The notes under the pieces: model-generated
The model's database searches: none
Told to the model about the DNA's origin: nothing
The model's input: only the letters and a program-made list of their open reading frames with translations
Position numbers and translations under genes: made by a program
Shown: in pieces, positions 6,312-14,217 of the stretch
How positions within the stretch are numbered: position 1 is the stretch's first letter
How the letters are laid out: each line of letters starts with the position of its first letter
Source: RGIG8775 sp045612185
GTDB taxonomy: Bacteria > Bacillota > Clostridia > Oscillospirales > CAG-272
Assembly: GCA_045612185.1 (NCBI GenBank)
Contig: JAZKYO010000059.1
Location: forward strand, 1-20,944
Reading direction: 5' to 3'
Length of the DNA stretch: 20,944 nt

Positions 6312-7736
6312 ATGACAGACTTTTTGTTTGACGTAATAGCGACCGAGCTTGAGGATGCGGTCGGAAGAGAAAACTGTTCCACGAGAACTATTGACAAGCT
6401 TACACACAGCGTTGACTATTTCTGGCTTTCCAGAATGTGGGCTGACAGAGGACTCAGAATGCCCGAGGGCGACTTTATCGTTGCGCCCAAGGACGCAAAG
6501 GAGACCTCGGCGGTGCTTAAAATCGCCAACTATTATAAAATTCCCGTAACCACTTGGGGTGCGGGCGGCGGAACGCAGGGCGGAGCTATTCCCGTGTGCG
6601 GCGGTATTGTGCTTGATACCAAGAGAATGAACAAGATTTACGACGTAAACACTCAGGGAATGTACATAGAGTGCGGAACGGGAGCGATTTACAAGCATAT
6701 CGAGTGGGCGGCTAACGAAAAGGGCTACGCGACGATGCACTATCCCTCCTCGCTTACCTGCTCCACGGTAGGTGGTTTCCTTGCCCACAGAGGTATCGGC
6801 GTGTCTTCCACAAAGTACGGCAAAATAGACGATATGGTACTTCAGATGGAGGTCGTTCTCCCCAACGGAGATATTATCGAGACCTCTCCCGCGCCCAAGC
6901 ACGCGGCAGGTCCCGACCTTAACCAGATATTTATCGGTTCAGAGGGCACGCTTGGCGTTATGACAAAGGCGCAGATGAGAATTTACGAGCAGCCCGAGTC
7001 CAGAAAGTTCCGAGGATTCCTTTTCCACAACATGACCGACGCCTTCAACGCGGGACGCGAGCTTCTTCAGAAGTTCAAGCCATCGGTTATGAGACTTTAC
7101 GACGAGGCGGAAACCTCTTCGCTTATTAAGAAAATCGTCGGTGTTGAAAAGCCCGGTGCGTTTATGAACATTGCCATTGAGGGCGTAAAGGAGATTGTTG
7201 AGGTTGAGGAAAAGCTTCTCCTCTCTACCTTTGCCAAATACGGAGCTGAGGACCTTGGCTCTGAGTACGGCGAAAAGTGGTGGAAGGAAAAGATCACCTT
7301 CTTCTACCCCGGTCATATGATGGACATTCCTCAGTGCTTCGGTACAATGGATACCATAGCTCCCTACGACAAGATAGAAAAGATTTATTGGGCAATGAAA
7401 GAAGCTATCGAGACCAACTTCCCGCAGGCTAAATTTATTGCGCACTTCTCGCATTGGTACGAGTGGGGCTGTATGATTTACGACCGCTTTATCGTTGACG
7501 GCAAGGACGTTCCCGCTGACCCCCACGAGGCGTTCCGGCTTCATCAGGCTATCTGGAACTGCGGCGTAAGAACCGCGCTTGCCAACGGAGGCGTTGTAAA
7601 CGACCACCACGGTGTAGGTATAAAGCTGGGCAGACTTATGAAAGAGCAGTACGGTCCCGCCATGCAGGTGTTCGAGGGAATCAAGAAGCAGCTTGACCCC
7701 AACGGAATAATGAACCCCTTCAAGCTCGGACTTTAA
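6312..7736 (+). CDS. GlcD-like FAD-linked 2-hydroxyacid dehydrogenase
   Basis: A 474-residue flavoprotein of the FAD_binding_4/FAD-oxidase_C (GlcD, D-lactate dehydrogenase) family, which oxidises a D-2-hydroxy acid or related alcohol and passes electrons to a partner. The FAD-binding loop is GAGGGTQGG (83-91), followed by SSLTCSTVGG (146-155) and IGSEGTLGV (207-215). The C-terminal active-site segment is DHHGVG (431-436), closer to the HHHGVG of alkyl-DHAP synthase than to the EHGVG of GlcD. The last residues, LDPNGIMNPFKLGL, are typical of the family. No transmembrane or signal sequence is seen. The next gene encodes its Fe-S partner and the last gene of the operon a fused ETF, so electrons probably flow FAD to Fe-S to ETF. 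The substrate is unknown; a sugar acid or a C3 hydroxyacid made by the pathway is likely. Confidence 0.88.
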   Translation: MTDFLFDVIATELEDAVGRENCSTRTIDKLTHSVDYFWLSRMWADRGLRMPEGDFIVAPKDAKETSAVLKIANYYKIPVTTWGAGGGTQGGAIPVCGGIVLDTKRMNKIYDVNTQGMYIECGTGAIYKHIEWAANEKGYATMHYPSSLTCSTVGGFLAHRGIGVSSTKYGKIDDMVLQMEVVLPNGDIIETSPAPKHAAGPDLNQIFIGSEGTLGVMTKAQMRIYEQPESRKFRGFLFHNMTDAFNAGRELLQKFKPSVMRLYDEAETSSLIKKIVGVEKPGAFMNIAIEGVKEIVEVEEKLLLSTFAKYGAEDLGSEYGEKWWKEKITFFYPGHMMDIPQCFGTMDTIAPYDKIEKIYWAMKEAIETNFPQAKFIAHFSHWYEWGCMIYDRFIVDGKDVPADPHEAFRLHQAIWNCGVRTALANGGVVNDHHGVGIKLGRLMKEQYGPAMQVFEGIKKQLDPNGIMNPFKLGL

Positions 7737-7751
7737 TAGGAGGAAAGAAAC

Positions 7752-8822
7752 ATGCAATTTACAGAAAAATCCAAACAACATATAGATAGCTGCCGCTTTT
7801 GCTGGATGTGCCACCACGTTTGCCCTATCGGAAACGCTACGGGTCTTGAGAGAAATACCGCAAGAGCGAGAGCGCTTGGTCTTTCCATGGTAGCAAGAGG
7901 TGCTATCGAGTATTCCGACGATATTATAAACAACGTTTACGAATGCTCACTTTGCGGCGGTTGCATGAAGGACTGCGTAACCGGCTGGGACCCCGTAATG
8001 TTTACCAAGGAAGCAAGACTTGGCGCGGCGCTTGACGGAAAGCTTCCCGAATACGTTATGAAGATGCTTGAAAACTTTGGCGCAAAGGGGAATATCTACG
8101 GCGCTGACAGAAACCCCAATATTCCCGTTATCGATGGCAAGGAGGTGCTTTTCTTCCTTGGCGAGGACACAAGAGCAAAGGGCTGCGCCAAAAGCGCGGT
8201 AGAGCTTCTTGTGGCGGCGGGCGTTGATTTTGCGTTGCTTGAAAACGAGCCCTCAAGCGGTTACAGCCTTGATTTCCTTATCGGCGCGGCGGCAGAGACC
8301 AAAGCGGTTATGGAGGAGTGTGCCAAGGTACTTAACAACTACAAAAAGGTGGTGTGCTACGATCCTGCCGACGCAAAAATAATGAAGCGTGAGTACAAGG
8401 AATGGGGAATTGAGGTAAAGGCTGAGGTAGTTACCTTTACACAGTTCTTAGCTGAGCTTATCAAGTCGGGCGCACTTAAAGTCAAAAAGTCGGGTTTGAA
8501 GTTTACCCCTCAGGAAAGCCCGATTCTTGCCCGCGACCTTGAGGAAACCGAGCCCATAAGAGAGGTGCTTGGGGCTTGCGGTGAGCTTGTTGAGATGCTT
8601 CTTAACAAAAAGGATACCGTGCTTGCGGGCAACCTTATTATGAACGAGTATATGCCCAACGTAATGACAAAGGTTGCCGAGGGCAGATGGATAAACGCGA
8701 CCAATATGGGTGCGGAGATTCTCGTTACCGCTTGCACAGCCGAGTATGAGCTTCTTAAAGCAACCAAGCCTGAGGGCGTGGAGATTATGAAAATCGAGGA
8801 GGTAGTACAGAAATGCTTGTAA
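7752..8822 (+). CDS. Two-cluster Fe-S electron-transfer subunit with degenerate CCG domains
   Basis: A 356-residue GlcF/LldE/HdrD-type partner of the upstream FAD dehydrogenase. Two [4Fe-4S] ferredoxin motifs are intact: C14, C17, C20, C24 (CRFCWMCHHVC) and C65, C68, C71, C75 (CSLCGGCMKDC). The rest is laid out like two CCG repeats, but the cluster cysteines are gone. Where relatives have CCG in the first repeat this protein has SSG (168-170, in ENEPSSGYS); the following CPGC-like motif is CYDPA; in the second repeat the PCH, CCG and CPxC positions read ESP, no CC pair, and CTAE. It should therefore relay electrons through two cubane clusters only, without a non-cubane CCG cluster. It overlaps the aldolase gene by 10 bases, indicating translational coupling. 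The family fold is clear; the functional consequence is inferred. Confidence 0.85.
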   Translation: MQFTEKSKQHIDSCRFCWMCHHVCPIGNATGLERNTARARALGLSMVARGAIEYSDDIINNVYECSLCGGCMKDCVTGWDPVMFTKEARLGAALDGKLPEYVMKMLENFGAKGNIYGADRNPNIPVIDGKEVLFFLGEDTRAKGCAKSAVELLVAAGVDFALLENEPSSGYSLDFLIGAAAETKAVMEECAKVLNNYKKVVCYDPADAKIMKREYKEWGIEVKAEVVTFTQFLAELIKSGALKVKKSGLKFTPQESPILARDLEETEPIREVLGACGELVEMLLNKKDTVLAGNLIMNEYMPNVMTKVAEGRWINATNMGAEILVTACTAEYELLKATKPEGVEIMKIEEVVQKCL

Positions 8823-9652
8823 ACCTTCAGACAATAATAGGAATGGCTGAAAAGGGCGGCTATTGCATACCCGCGTTCAACGTCTATAACACCGAAACGG
8901 TAATGGGAGTTATCGCGGCGGCTGAGGAGGCAAAAGCGCCTGTAATTATTCAGATATACCCCAGACTTATCAAAGAGGAAGTCGGCTTTTACGTTTGCCC
9001 CGCGGTTGTGGCGGCGGCAAGAAGAGCAAGTGTTCCGATTTGCTTCCACCTTGACCACGGACCTACGGAGTTTGAGGTAGTGCGATCGCTTGCGTGGGGC
9101 TGCACGGGTATTATGATAGACGGCTCTGTTCATCCGCTTGAAGAAAACATCGCACTTACAAAGCACATCGTCGAGGTCTGCTCGGCTGTGGGCGTTGGCG
9201 TTGAGGGTGAGATCGGTCACGTGGGAAGCGTAAACGACGAGGCTATGGACGAATTCACCGACCCCGAGGAGGCGGCGAGATTCGTTAAGGAAACGGGCGT
9301 AACCTGCCTTGCGGTGCTTATCGGAAATGCTCACGGACACTACAAAAAGCCCCCCAAGCTTGACATTGAAAGGGTAAAGGCAATAAGAGAGGCAACTGGC
9401 GGTATTCCGCTTGTACTTCACGGCGGCTCAGGGATTCCCGACGAGCAGGTTAAGGCGGCTATTGCCGCAGGCGTTCGCAAAATGAACATCGGAACTGACG
9501 TTTGTTGCGCCTTTGCCGATGGCACTAAGGAGACGATTGACGACCCTGCGAGAAGCATCGCTGTTGACATCTTTATGAAAAAGCCTATCGAAAGCGTAAA
9601 GAAGCTTGCGCTTGAAAAGATAAAGCTTGTTGGCGCTGACGGAAAGGCGTAA
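8813..9652 (+). CDS. Class II (Zn) ketose-bisphosphate aldolase, GatY/KbaY/IolJ-like
   Basis: A 279-residue TIM-barrel aldolase that cleaves a phosphorylated ketose to DHAP and an aldehyde. The motifs are complete: AFNVYNTET near the start, D81-H82 in LDHGP (catalytic base and Zn ligand), GEIGHVGS with the second-metal glutamate, H174 in NAHGHYK, and H203 in LHGGSG. The length fits the GatY/KbaY/IolJ subgroup rather than long FbaA-type enzymes. The ATG at 8813 lies within the end of the upstream gene and has GAGGAGG 10 bases before it. The PfkB kinase starts 3 bases after its stop. With an IolC-like kinase and an IolB-like isomerase next to it, it could be an IolJ-type 6-phospho-5-dehydro-2-deoxygluconate aldolase, or an aldolase for a ketose 1-phosphate from the isomerase/FGGY kinase branch. 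Confidence 0.9.
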   Translation: MLVNLQTIIGMAEKGGYCIPAFNVYNTETVMGVIAAAEEAKAPVIIQIYPRLIKEEVGFYVCPAVVAAARRASVPICFHLDHGPTEFEVVRSLAWGCTGIMIDGSVHPLEENIALTKHIVEVCSAVGVGVEGEIGHVGSVNDEAMDEFTDPEEAARFVKETGVTCLAVLIGNAHGHYKKPPKLDIERVKAIREATGGIPLVLHGGSGIPDEQVKAAIAAGVRKMNIGTDVCCAFADGTKETIDDPARSIAVDIFMKKPIESVKKLALEKIKLVGADGKA

Positions 9653-9655
9653 GCT

Positions 9656-10567
9656 ATGGCAAAGATAGTAGGAATCGGAGCTTGCGTGTTTGACACGCTT
9701 TACAATATCCCCACCTATCCAAAGGAAGACACAAAAATGCGCGCCACCGCCTCAAAGCAGGCGGGGGGCGGCCCCGCGGCTACGGGAATCGTGGCGGCGG
9801 CAAAGCTTGGTGAGCCTACGGCTTTTATAGGCGTGCTTTCTTCGGACAGCGGTGGAATATTCTTAAAGAGCGATTTTGAAAAATACGGTGTGGATACAAG
9901 CCTTGTGGAGGTTAAGGCGGGCTACCGCTCCTTTGCCTCTGTGCTTTGGCTTACAGCCGACACAGCCGCGCGTACCTGCGTGTTTGACAAGGGCGACCTT
10001 CCCCCGCTTGTGCTTAGTGAGGCTCAGAAAGAGGCAATAAGAAACGCTGAAATTCTTATGGTGGACGGTAATGAGATGGACGCCGCGGTAGAGGCGGCAA
10101 AGATTGCGCGCCAAAGCGGCACAAAGGTGCTTTACGACTGCGGTGGGCTCTATGAGGGAGTGGAGAGACTTTTGGCTTTTACCGATATTATGATACCCTC
10201 GGAGGAGTTTTCCATGGGTCACACGGGAGCTGAAAACGCTGAGGATGCGGCAAGGATACTTTTCCACAAATACAGTCCTGAGGTTGTTGTTGTCACTCAG
10301 GGCAAAAAAGGCGGAATCATTTACAACGGCAAGGAAATAAAGGCTTACCCCGCGTTTGCTGTCAAGGCAATTGACACAAACGGCTCGGGCGACGTGTTTC
10401 ACGGCGCTTACGCGGCGGCGCTTTGCAAGGGCTTTGACTACGAAAAAAGCTGCCTTTTCTCAAGCGCGGTTTCGGCAATAAAATGTACCGGCGTGGGCGC
10501 GAGAGAAAGTGTTCCGTCATTTGAGGAAACACAAAGATTTATAAAGGAGAATGGCTATGAACTTTAA
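9656..10567 (+). CDS. PfkB-family carbohydrate kinase, YihV/IolC-like
   Basis: A 303-residue ribokinase-fold kinase that phosphorylates a ketose or keto-sugar acid. The substrate-side motif is AGGGPAATG (36-44), the anion-hole and catalytic-base segment is DTNGSGDVFHGA with D246 as catalytic base, and the C-terminal ATP-site helix reads AVSAIKCTGVGARESVP. The canonical DTTGAGD is changed to DTNGSGD. The GGGPAAT and VFHGA...KCT...GR pattern recalls sulfofructose kinase YihV and its ribokinase-like relatives; the genome context (aldolase before, IolB-like isomerase after) recalls IolC. I cannot choose between these by eye. GGAAAGG precedes the start, and the end overlaps the next gene by 11 bases. 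Confidence 0.88.
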   Translation: MAKIVGIGACVFDTLYNIPTYPKEDTKMRATASKQAGGGPAATGIVAAAKLGEPTAFIGVLSSDSGGIFLKSDFEKYGVDTSLVEVKAGYRSFASVLWLTADTAARTCVFDKGDLPPLVLSEAQKEAIRNAEILMVDGNEMDAAVEAAKIARQSGTKVLYDCGGLYEGVERLLAFTDIMIPSEEFSMGHTGAENAEDAARILFHKYSPEVVVVTQGKKGGIIYNGKEIKAYPAFAVKAIDTNGSGDVFHGAYAAALCKGFDYEKSCLFSSAVSAIKCTGVGARESVPSFEETQRFIKENGYEL

Positions 10568-11351
10568 AAAGACTTATAAGCCCGCAAAGGGATATACGCC
10601 TGTTTGTAAAATAGGCGAATGCTCGCTTAAAAAGCTGGAGTTTGGTATTATCGAGCTTGACGCGGGCGAAAAGCTTGATTTTTATACCGAGGACAAGGAG
10701 ACGGCGTTCATTATGCTTGAGGGACATTGCGACGTCAAGGTGAACGGCGAGACTTGGGAAAACATAGGCAACAGAGCAAACGTGTTTGAAAACCGCAAGG
10801 CAGAAAGCTTTTATATGCCAAAGGAGCAGGCTTGCGAGATAATTGCGCGCGATAAGATAAAAATTGCCGTTTGCGCTACTCCCGTGGCTGAAAAGACCGA
10901 GCCCCAGGTGCTTCGCGAGGACCACGTTGTGCTTAAGCTGCTTGGCGAGGTGCCTTATCAGCGCGAGACAAGCTTTATTATTGACGGCAACTCAAACGCC
11001 AAGGTTCTTACCATAGGTGAGGCGTATACCACCGAGGGTAACTGGGCAGGCTTTCCGCCCCATAAGCACGACGTAAACGATATGCCCAACGAGTGCGTGG
11101 CGGAGGAGATATATTACTTCCTCTTTGAACCTAAGCAGGGCTTTGCGGTTCAGTGCCTCTACACCTCCGACGGAGAAATTGACGAGGCGTACAGAGTTAA
11201 AAACGACGAGCTTGTGGAGTTCCCATACGGATACCACACCACCGTTTCAACCCCCGGCTACAAGACTTATTTCCTGTGGCTTATGGCAGGCGATTATCAG
11301 GGCTTTAACCGTTCAAGCGACCCTGAGCACAAATGGATAGAGAACAGATGA
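10557..11351 (+). CDS. IolB-like (KduI/IolB cupin) isomerase
   Basis: A 264-residue double-cupin protein of the KduI/IolB family; IolB converts 5-deoxy-glucuronate to 2-deoxy-5-keto-gluconate in myo-inositol breakdown. The metal site lies in the second cupin: H169 and H171 in PPHKHD, E183 or E184 in EEIYYF, and H227 in GYHTTV. The length and the PPHKHD...EEIYYF...GYH order match IolB. I place the start at ATG 10557, seven bases after AAAGGAG (10543-10549); the in-frame ATG at 10551 is only one base from that site. It overlaps the kinase upstream and shares ATGA with the FGGY kinase downstream. IolG, IolE, IolD and IolA are absent from the window, so it probably serves a different or shortened pathway, or isomerises another uronate-like sugar. 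Confidence 0.85.
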   Translation: MNFKKTYKPAKGYTPVCKIGECSLKKLEFGIIELDAGEKLDFYTEDKETAFIMLEGHCDVKVNGETWENIGNRANVFENRKAESFYMPKEQACEIIARDKIKIAVCATPVAEKTEPQVLREDHVVLKLLGEVPYQRETSFIIDGNSNAKVLTIGEAYTTEGNWAGFPPHKHDVNDMPNECVAEEIYYFLFEPKQGFAVQCLYTSDGEIDEAYRVKNDELVEFPYGYHTTVSTPGYKTYFLWLMAGDYQGFNRSSDPEHKWIENR

Positions 11352-12817
11352 AATACGTTCTTGGAATAGATTTCGGTGGCGGTGCTTCAAAGGCTACCCT
11401 GCTTTCCGCAGATGGTAAGGTGATGGCAACCAACACAATCGAATATAAAACAAGCTACCCCAAAGCAGGGTATTGCGAGCAAGATCCGATGGATTGGTAC
11501 AAAGCTACCAAGGATAATATCCTTGCGCTTACAAAGAAAAGCGGAATAAACGCCGCCGATATAGAGTGCGTGGGGCTTGACGCCGCAACGCATACAGCGG
11601 TGCTTATGGATGCTGATTTCAACGTGCTTATGCCCGCTATTCATTGGACCGATTCGCGAAGCACCAAGGAAGTGGCTTTTCTTAAGGAAAACTACGGAGA
11701 GCTTATTTACAAGCAGGCACTTCACGCCCCCGATACCATATGGACCTTGCCGCAGCTTATGTGGGTAAGAGACAATCTTCCCGAGGTCTGGGCAAAGACA
11801 GAGAGAATTTTCTTTGCCAAGGATTTCGTGCGCCATATGCTTACGGGTGACTACGTTACTGACAACATCGAGGCGCAGGGAAGTATGTTTTTCGACTACA
11901 ATACGGGCGCGTGGTCGCCCCAGCTTTGCGCGGTTTGGGGGTTTGATATCTCCAAGTTGCCAAAGGTGGTCGCCCCCGACAGTATCGTGGGCGAGGTGAC
12001 GGCCAAGGCGGCAAAGGATACGGGGCTTAAAGAAGGAACAAAGGTTATATGCGGCACAACCGACACGGTTATGGAGGTTTTTGCCGCGGGCGGAGTTTCA
12101 AAGGGGGATATGACTCTTAAGCTTGCCACGGCAGGCAGAATATGCGTTATCACCGACCGTCCCTGCCCAAGCCCGTACCTTATAAATTATTCTCATATCG
12201 CAAAGGGGCTTTATTATCCGGGAACTGCAACAAAGTCCTGCGCAGCGTCCTACCGTTGGTACAGAGACACCTTTGGCGGAGATTATGGGGAGCTTGACAG
12301 CGAGGCGGCAAAGCTGCCTGTGGGGGCGGACGGACTAATGTTCCACCCTTACCTTAACGGAGAGCTGACCCCATACGCCGACCCCGCACTTTGCGGAAGC
12401 TTTGTGGGTATAAGGGCGGGACACACCAAGGCGCATTTTTCCCGCGCGGTAATGGAGGGCGTGGCGCTTTCACTTCTCGATTGCAAAAACGCGCTTGAGG
12501 GAGAGGGGCTTGAACATAAAAATTACGCCTCGGCTATTGGCGGAGGCGCTAAAAGTCCGCTTTGGAGACAGATTGTCTCTGACGCGCTTGGGCTTACTCT
12601 GGTCGTTAATAAATACAGCGATTCCTCTTTCGGTACGGCAATGCTTGCGGGCGTGGCGGCAGGATTTTTTGCGGATGCGCTTGAAGCTCAAAAGGCTTGC
12701 AACAAGGAAATTGACCGCACCGAGCCAAACCCTGAAAACACCGCGGTGTATGCCGAAATATTTAAAAAATACAAGGCGGTACACGACGCTCTCGCACCGG
12801 TGTATCACAACTTTTAA
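11348..12817 (+). CDS. FGGY-family carbohydrate kinase, xylulokinase-like
   Basis: A 489-residue actin-fold sugar kinase. Visible motifs are the N-terminal phosphate loop LGIDFGGGASK, the substrate contact WTDSRS, CGTTDTVMEVFAAGG with D239 as the likely catalytic base, YLNGELTPYADP, and the C-terminal adenosine loop IGGGAKSPLW (397-406). These fit XylB-type kinases better than glycerol or ribulose kinases. I use the ATG at 11348, which shares ATGA with the stop of the preceding gene, rather than the in-frame ATG at 11333 inside it. Its natural substrate is probably the ketose made by the first gene of the operon. Having a second kinase of a different fold (PfkB) suggests either a double phosphorylation or two converging branches. 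Confidence 0.9.
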   Translation: MKYVLGIDFGGGASKATLLSADGKVMATNTIEYKTSYPKAGYCEQDPMDWYKATKDNILALTKKSGINAADIECVGLDAATHTAVLMDADFNVLMPAIHWTDSRSTKEVAFLKENYGELIYKQALHAPDTIWTLPQLMWVRDNLPEVWAKTERIFFAKDFVRHMLTGDYVTDNIEAQGSMFFDYNTGAWSPQLCAVWGFDISKLPKVVAPDSIVGEVTAKAAKDTGLKEGTKVICGTTDTVMEVFAAGGVSKGDMTLKLATAGRICVITDRPCPSPYLINYSHIAKGLYYPGTATKSCAASYRWYRDTFGGDYGELDSEAAKLPVGADGLMFHPYLNGELTPYADPALCGSFVGIRAGHTKAHFSRAVMEGVALSLLDCKNALEGEGLEHKNYASAIGGGAKSPLWRQIVSDALGLTLVVNKYSDSSFGTAMLAGVAAGFFADALEAQKACNKEIDRTEPNPENTAVYAEIFKKYKAVHDALAPVYHNF

Positions 12818-12820
12818 GCT

Positions 12821-14182
12821 ATGAAGATACTTGTTTGCGTAAAAATAATTAAGGGTGAGATCAACCCCTTTGACGCTTGCGCCCTTGAGTGTGCTTTCAG
12901 ACTTGGCGGAGAGGTTACGGTGCTTTCAATGTGCCCGCCTTCGGCAAAGGATGCGCTGACAGCGCTTACAAGACTTGGCGCAAAGGTAATAATGCTTTGC
13001 GATAACGCCTTTGCGGGATCTGATACTCTGGCAACGAGCTATATTCTGTCAACTGCCGCCAAGAGGCTTGAGTTTGACTTAGTGCTGTGCGGCAGACAAA
13101 CGGTGGACGGCGACACTGCGCAGGTCGGACCTTGCCTTTCGCAGATGCTTGGGCTTTCGCTTGTTACAAATGCCCTTGAAATAAGCGTTGATAGCGAGGT
13201 CAGATGTAAAACACGTCTCGGTGACGAGCGCGTGCCGCTTCCCGCGCTTGTAACGGTTGAGCGAATAAACGTATTGCGCTTTCCAAGCATTTTTTCAAGA
13301 CCGTCGGAGGTCGAGGTCTGGGATAACTCGGTGCTTGGGTGCGACCCCGAACGCATAGGGCTTAAAGGCTCTCCCACTCAGGTGATGAAGGTGTTTGAGA
13401 GCGAGAGAGGCAAGCGCAAATGCCGATTTATAACCAAAGATGAGCTTTTGCCGCTTGTGGAAAGGCTTACGCTTGAAAATTCCGATAGAGAAAAAATTGC
13501 CGACAGCGAAAAAAAGCTTGGCAAAATAGTAGCCGTTGGCGACGAGGTTGCCGAGGCGGCGCGCGCTCTTGGTGAAAAAGTCGTAGCGGTTGACAAGACC
13601 GAGATTTCAAAAATTGTGGAAACTATACGCTCCGAAGCCCCCGACGCGGTGCTTTGGAACGCTGATTTGTGGGGAAGAAGAAACGCTCCCATAGCCGCCG
13701 CAATGCTTGAAACGGGGCTTTGCGCCGATTGTGTAAATCTTGAGACCGACGGAGAAAACCTCTATATGTATCGCCCCGCGTCGGGCGGAAACATTATCGC
13801 AAAGATAAAATGCACCTCAAGACCGCAGATGGCTACCGTCCGCACGGTGAGTGACGGAGGTGATATTGCGCTTGGCGTGGGAAAGGGCGTTTGTGACGTA
13901 AACGCGGCACGCGCTTTTGCCGAAAGAATTGGGGCTGAGCTTTGCGCCTCCCGCGCGGCGGTAGACGGCGGAGCTATGCCTTACGAGGCGCAGGTTGGGC
14001 TTACGGGCAAAATGATATGTCCAAAAATCTATATTGCCGTTGGCATTTCGGGTGCGGTGCAACACACCTGCGGCTTTGAAAACGCAAAATCGGTAATTGC
14101 GGTAAACCCCGATAAAGACGCGCGAATTTTCGACTTTGCCGACTACGGCATAGTCTGTAACGCGGAAGAAATATTTGGATAA
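12821..14182 (+). CDS. Fused electron transfer flavoprotein, EtfB-EtfA in one chain
   Basis: A 453-residue fusion of the two ETF subunits, beta first. Residues 1-215 are EtfB: KILVCVKII start, the nucleotide-binding GRQTVDGDTAQVGP (91-104), and GSPTQV (183-188). Residues 230-453 are EtfA: RPASGGN (318-324), RPQMATVR (334-341), SR at 378-379, QVGLTGK (391-397, usually QVGQTGK), GISGAVQH (408-415) and DYGIVCNAEE at the end, so the FAD domain is essentially intact. The alpha half is about 225 residues against roughly 320 normally; its N-terminal domain and the segment after MATVRT are shortened. It starts 3 bases after the FGGY kinase at TAAGCTATG, with no clear ribosome-binding site, so translation is probably coupled. 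It likely accepts electrons from the FAD dehydrogenase/Fe-S pair. Whether it bifurcates cannot be read from the sequence. Confidence 0.9.
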   Translation: MKILVCVKIIKGEINPFDACALECAFRLGGEVTVLSMCPPSAKDALTALTRLGAKVIMLCDNAFAGSDTLATSYILSTAAKRLEFDLVLCGRQTVDGDTAQVGPCLSQMLGLSLVTNALEISVDSEVRCKTRLGDERVPLPALVTVERINVLRFPSIFSRPSEVEVWDNSVLGCDPERIGLKGSPTQVMKVFESERGKRKCRFITKDELLPLVERLTLENSDREKIADSEKKLGKIVAVGDEVAEAARALGEKVVAVDKTEISKIVETIRSEAPDAVLWNADLWGRRNAPIAAAMLETGLCADCVNLETDGENLYMYRPASGGNIIAKIKCTSRPQMATVRTVSDGGDIALGVGKGVCDVNAARAFAERIGAELCASRAAVDGGAMPYEAQVGLTGKMICPKIYIAVGISGAVQHTCGFENAKSVIAVNPDKDARIFDFADYGIVCNAEEIFG

Positions 14183-14217
14183 AAAAAGAGATGTCTTATA
14201 AGACTCAGCCTATTTTT
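14181..14217. terminator. Weak bidirectional terminator between convergent genes
   Basis: The perfect palindrome GTCTTATAAGAC (14193-14204) is flanked by A7 on the left and a CTATTTTTC run on the right, so an imperfect hairpin with a U run forms on either strand. It sits directly after the ETF stop codon and overlaps the end of the minus-strand gene. Confidence 0.5.

Noticed and set aside
8813..11351. Calling the operon a myo-inositol (iol) operon
   Set aside because: The dehydrogenase, dehydratase, hydrolase and malonic semialdehyde dehydrogenase of that pathway are missing, while an isomerase, FGGY kinase and ETF module are present.
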